A program made the position numbers and the translations under genes. Shown here in pieces: positions 5,710 through 6,265 of a DNA stretch of 6,265 nt; within the stretch, counting starts at the first letter, position 1, and every line of letters begins with the position of its first letter. Source of the DNA: Flavobacteriales bacterium (GTDB taxonomy: Bacteria > Bacteroidota > Bacteroidia > Flavobacteriales_F > PHOS-HE28); NCBI GenBank assembly GCA_020854015.1, contig JADZGG010000220.1, forward strand, positions 1 through 6,265. The letters run 5' to 3'. Below the pieces are notes generated by a model that was not told the DNA's origin, made no database searches, and saw only the letters and a program-made list of their open reading frames with translations.

Positions 5710-6265
5710 ACGAGGCCTTGCTCATCGGCCTGATCGCGCTGGTGGCCTTCGCGTACGCCCTGGTCGGCCATGGGGGCGCCAGTGGCTACATCGCACTGCT
5801 CACTCTATCCGGACTGTCCATCTCGGTCGTGCGTCCTTCGGCTTTGGTGCTCAACATCTGCGTTAGCGCGCTAGCCTTCGTACAATTCGCCCGGGCCGGG
5901 CATTTCCAATGGAAGCTCTTCTGGCCCTTCGCGGTGCTCGCGGTGCCCTGTGCGTGGCTTGGCTCGCAGGTCGATCTGGAACCGCTCTTGTACCAGCGCA
6001 TCCTCGCGCTCTGCTTGCTCGTGGCTGTGGCACGGCTGTTCGGCCTTTTCGGTTCCGGTGAAGGTGTGCGACGTGAAGCACCCATGGCCTTGGCGATGGG
6101 TATCGGTGCGGTGCTTGGCCTGGTCTCCGGTGTCATCGGCATCGGTGGCGGCATCCTGCTGAGCCCGCTTCTGCTGCTCTTCCGCTGGGCCGATGCGAAG
6201 ACCACGGCGGCCACTTCGGCGCTCTTCATCCTGGTCAACAGCCTGGCAGGTCTCGCAGGTCTTTG
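5706..6265 (+). CDS. Sulfite exporter TauE/SafE-family permease (partial, 3' end outside window)
   Basis: The reading frame opens at ATG 5706 and runs off the right edge after 186 residues; the family is usually about 250 residues, so roughly the last quarter is missing. It is an inner-membrane protein, with hydrophobic segments near residues 4-34, 43-62, 70-86, 95-115, 127-158 and 168-186. The two halves of the family's internal repeat are visible: ALVGHGGASGYIALL (18-32) and GVIGIGGGILLSPLLLLF (142-159), the latter followed by the ATTSA-like segment AATSALFILVNSLAGLAG (168-185). Members export or import sulfur-containing anions such as sulfite, or small organosulfur acids; the substrate here is not determinable. 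The ATGA overlap with the ThiF-like gene indicates translational coupling and a shared pathway, plausibly handling sulfur for carrier thiolation. The GHGGASGY form of the first repeat resembles a TauE/SafE subgroup I associate with cofactor gene clusters in Bacteroidota. Confidence 0.9.
   Translation, partial: MNEALLIGLIALVAFAYALVGHGGASGYIALLTLSGLSISVVRPSALVLNICVSALAFVQFARAGHFQWKLFWPFAVLAVPCAWLGSQVDLEPLLYQRILALCLLVAVARLFGLFGSGEGVRREAPMALAMGIGAVLGLVSGVIGIGGGILLSPLLLLFRWADAKTTAATSALFILVNSLAGLAGL

Overview
This window looks like a chromosomal segment from a high-GC member of the Bacteroidota, most likely a Flavobacteriales-type environmental lineage. Four observations support this. There is a large secreted protein with a C-terminal type IX secretion (T9SS) sorting domain. 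There is a DAHP synthase fused to a C-terminal chorismate mutase, an arrangement typical of the phylum. There are TAnnTTTG-like -7 promoter elements. No gene has a recognisable Shine-Dalgarno sequence. The assignment is inferred from protein families and signals only.

Layout from left to right. Positions 1-110 hold no supported gene, only small inverted repeats. A 57-residue two-helix membrane protein (DUF6132-like) lies on the minus strand at 111-284. It is divergent from the bifunctional DAHP synthase/chorismate mutase (386-1510, plus strand). The 101-bp gap between them carries a -7-like element against each start codon and a 14-bp inverted repeat in the middle. A well-formed promoter at 1523-1553 precedes a 941-residue secreted protein (1600-4425) built from a signal peptide, seven calcium-binding FG-GAP/VCBS motifs, an ASPIC/UnbV domain, Ig-like repeats with an inserted beta-rich module, and a T9SS tail. 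A strong intrinsic terminator (4445-4480) closes that unit. After it come a small lipoprotein (4558-5028), a short ThiF/MoeB/HesA-type E1-like protein (5056-5709), and the beginning of a TauE/SafE-family membrane transporter (from 5706, cut by the window end).

The first half combines aromatic amino acid biosynthesis with an unrelated cell-surface protein. The ThiF-like and TauE/SafE genes overlap by ATGA and look translationally coupled, which suggests a sulfur-transfer or molybdenum-cofactor-related unit continuing to the right; that role is inference. The most interesting signals are three. First, the last base of a -7-like motif sits exactly four nucleotides from the ATG in three genes, suggesting leaderless transcription. 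Second, the E1-like protein has lost the zinc-binding cysteines and the N-terminal region of its family. Third, a separate module appears nested inside an Ig-like repeat of the T9SS protein. No mobile elements, CRISPR arrays, tRNAs or rRNAs were seen.
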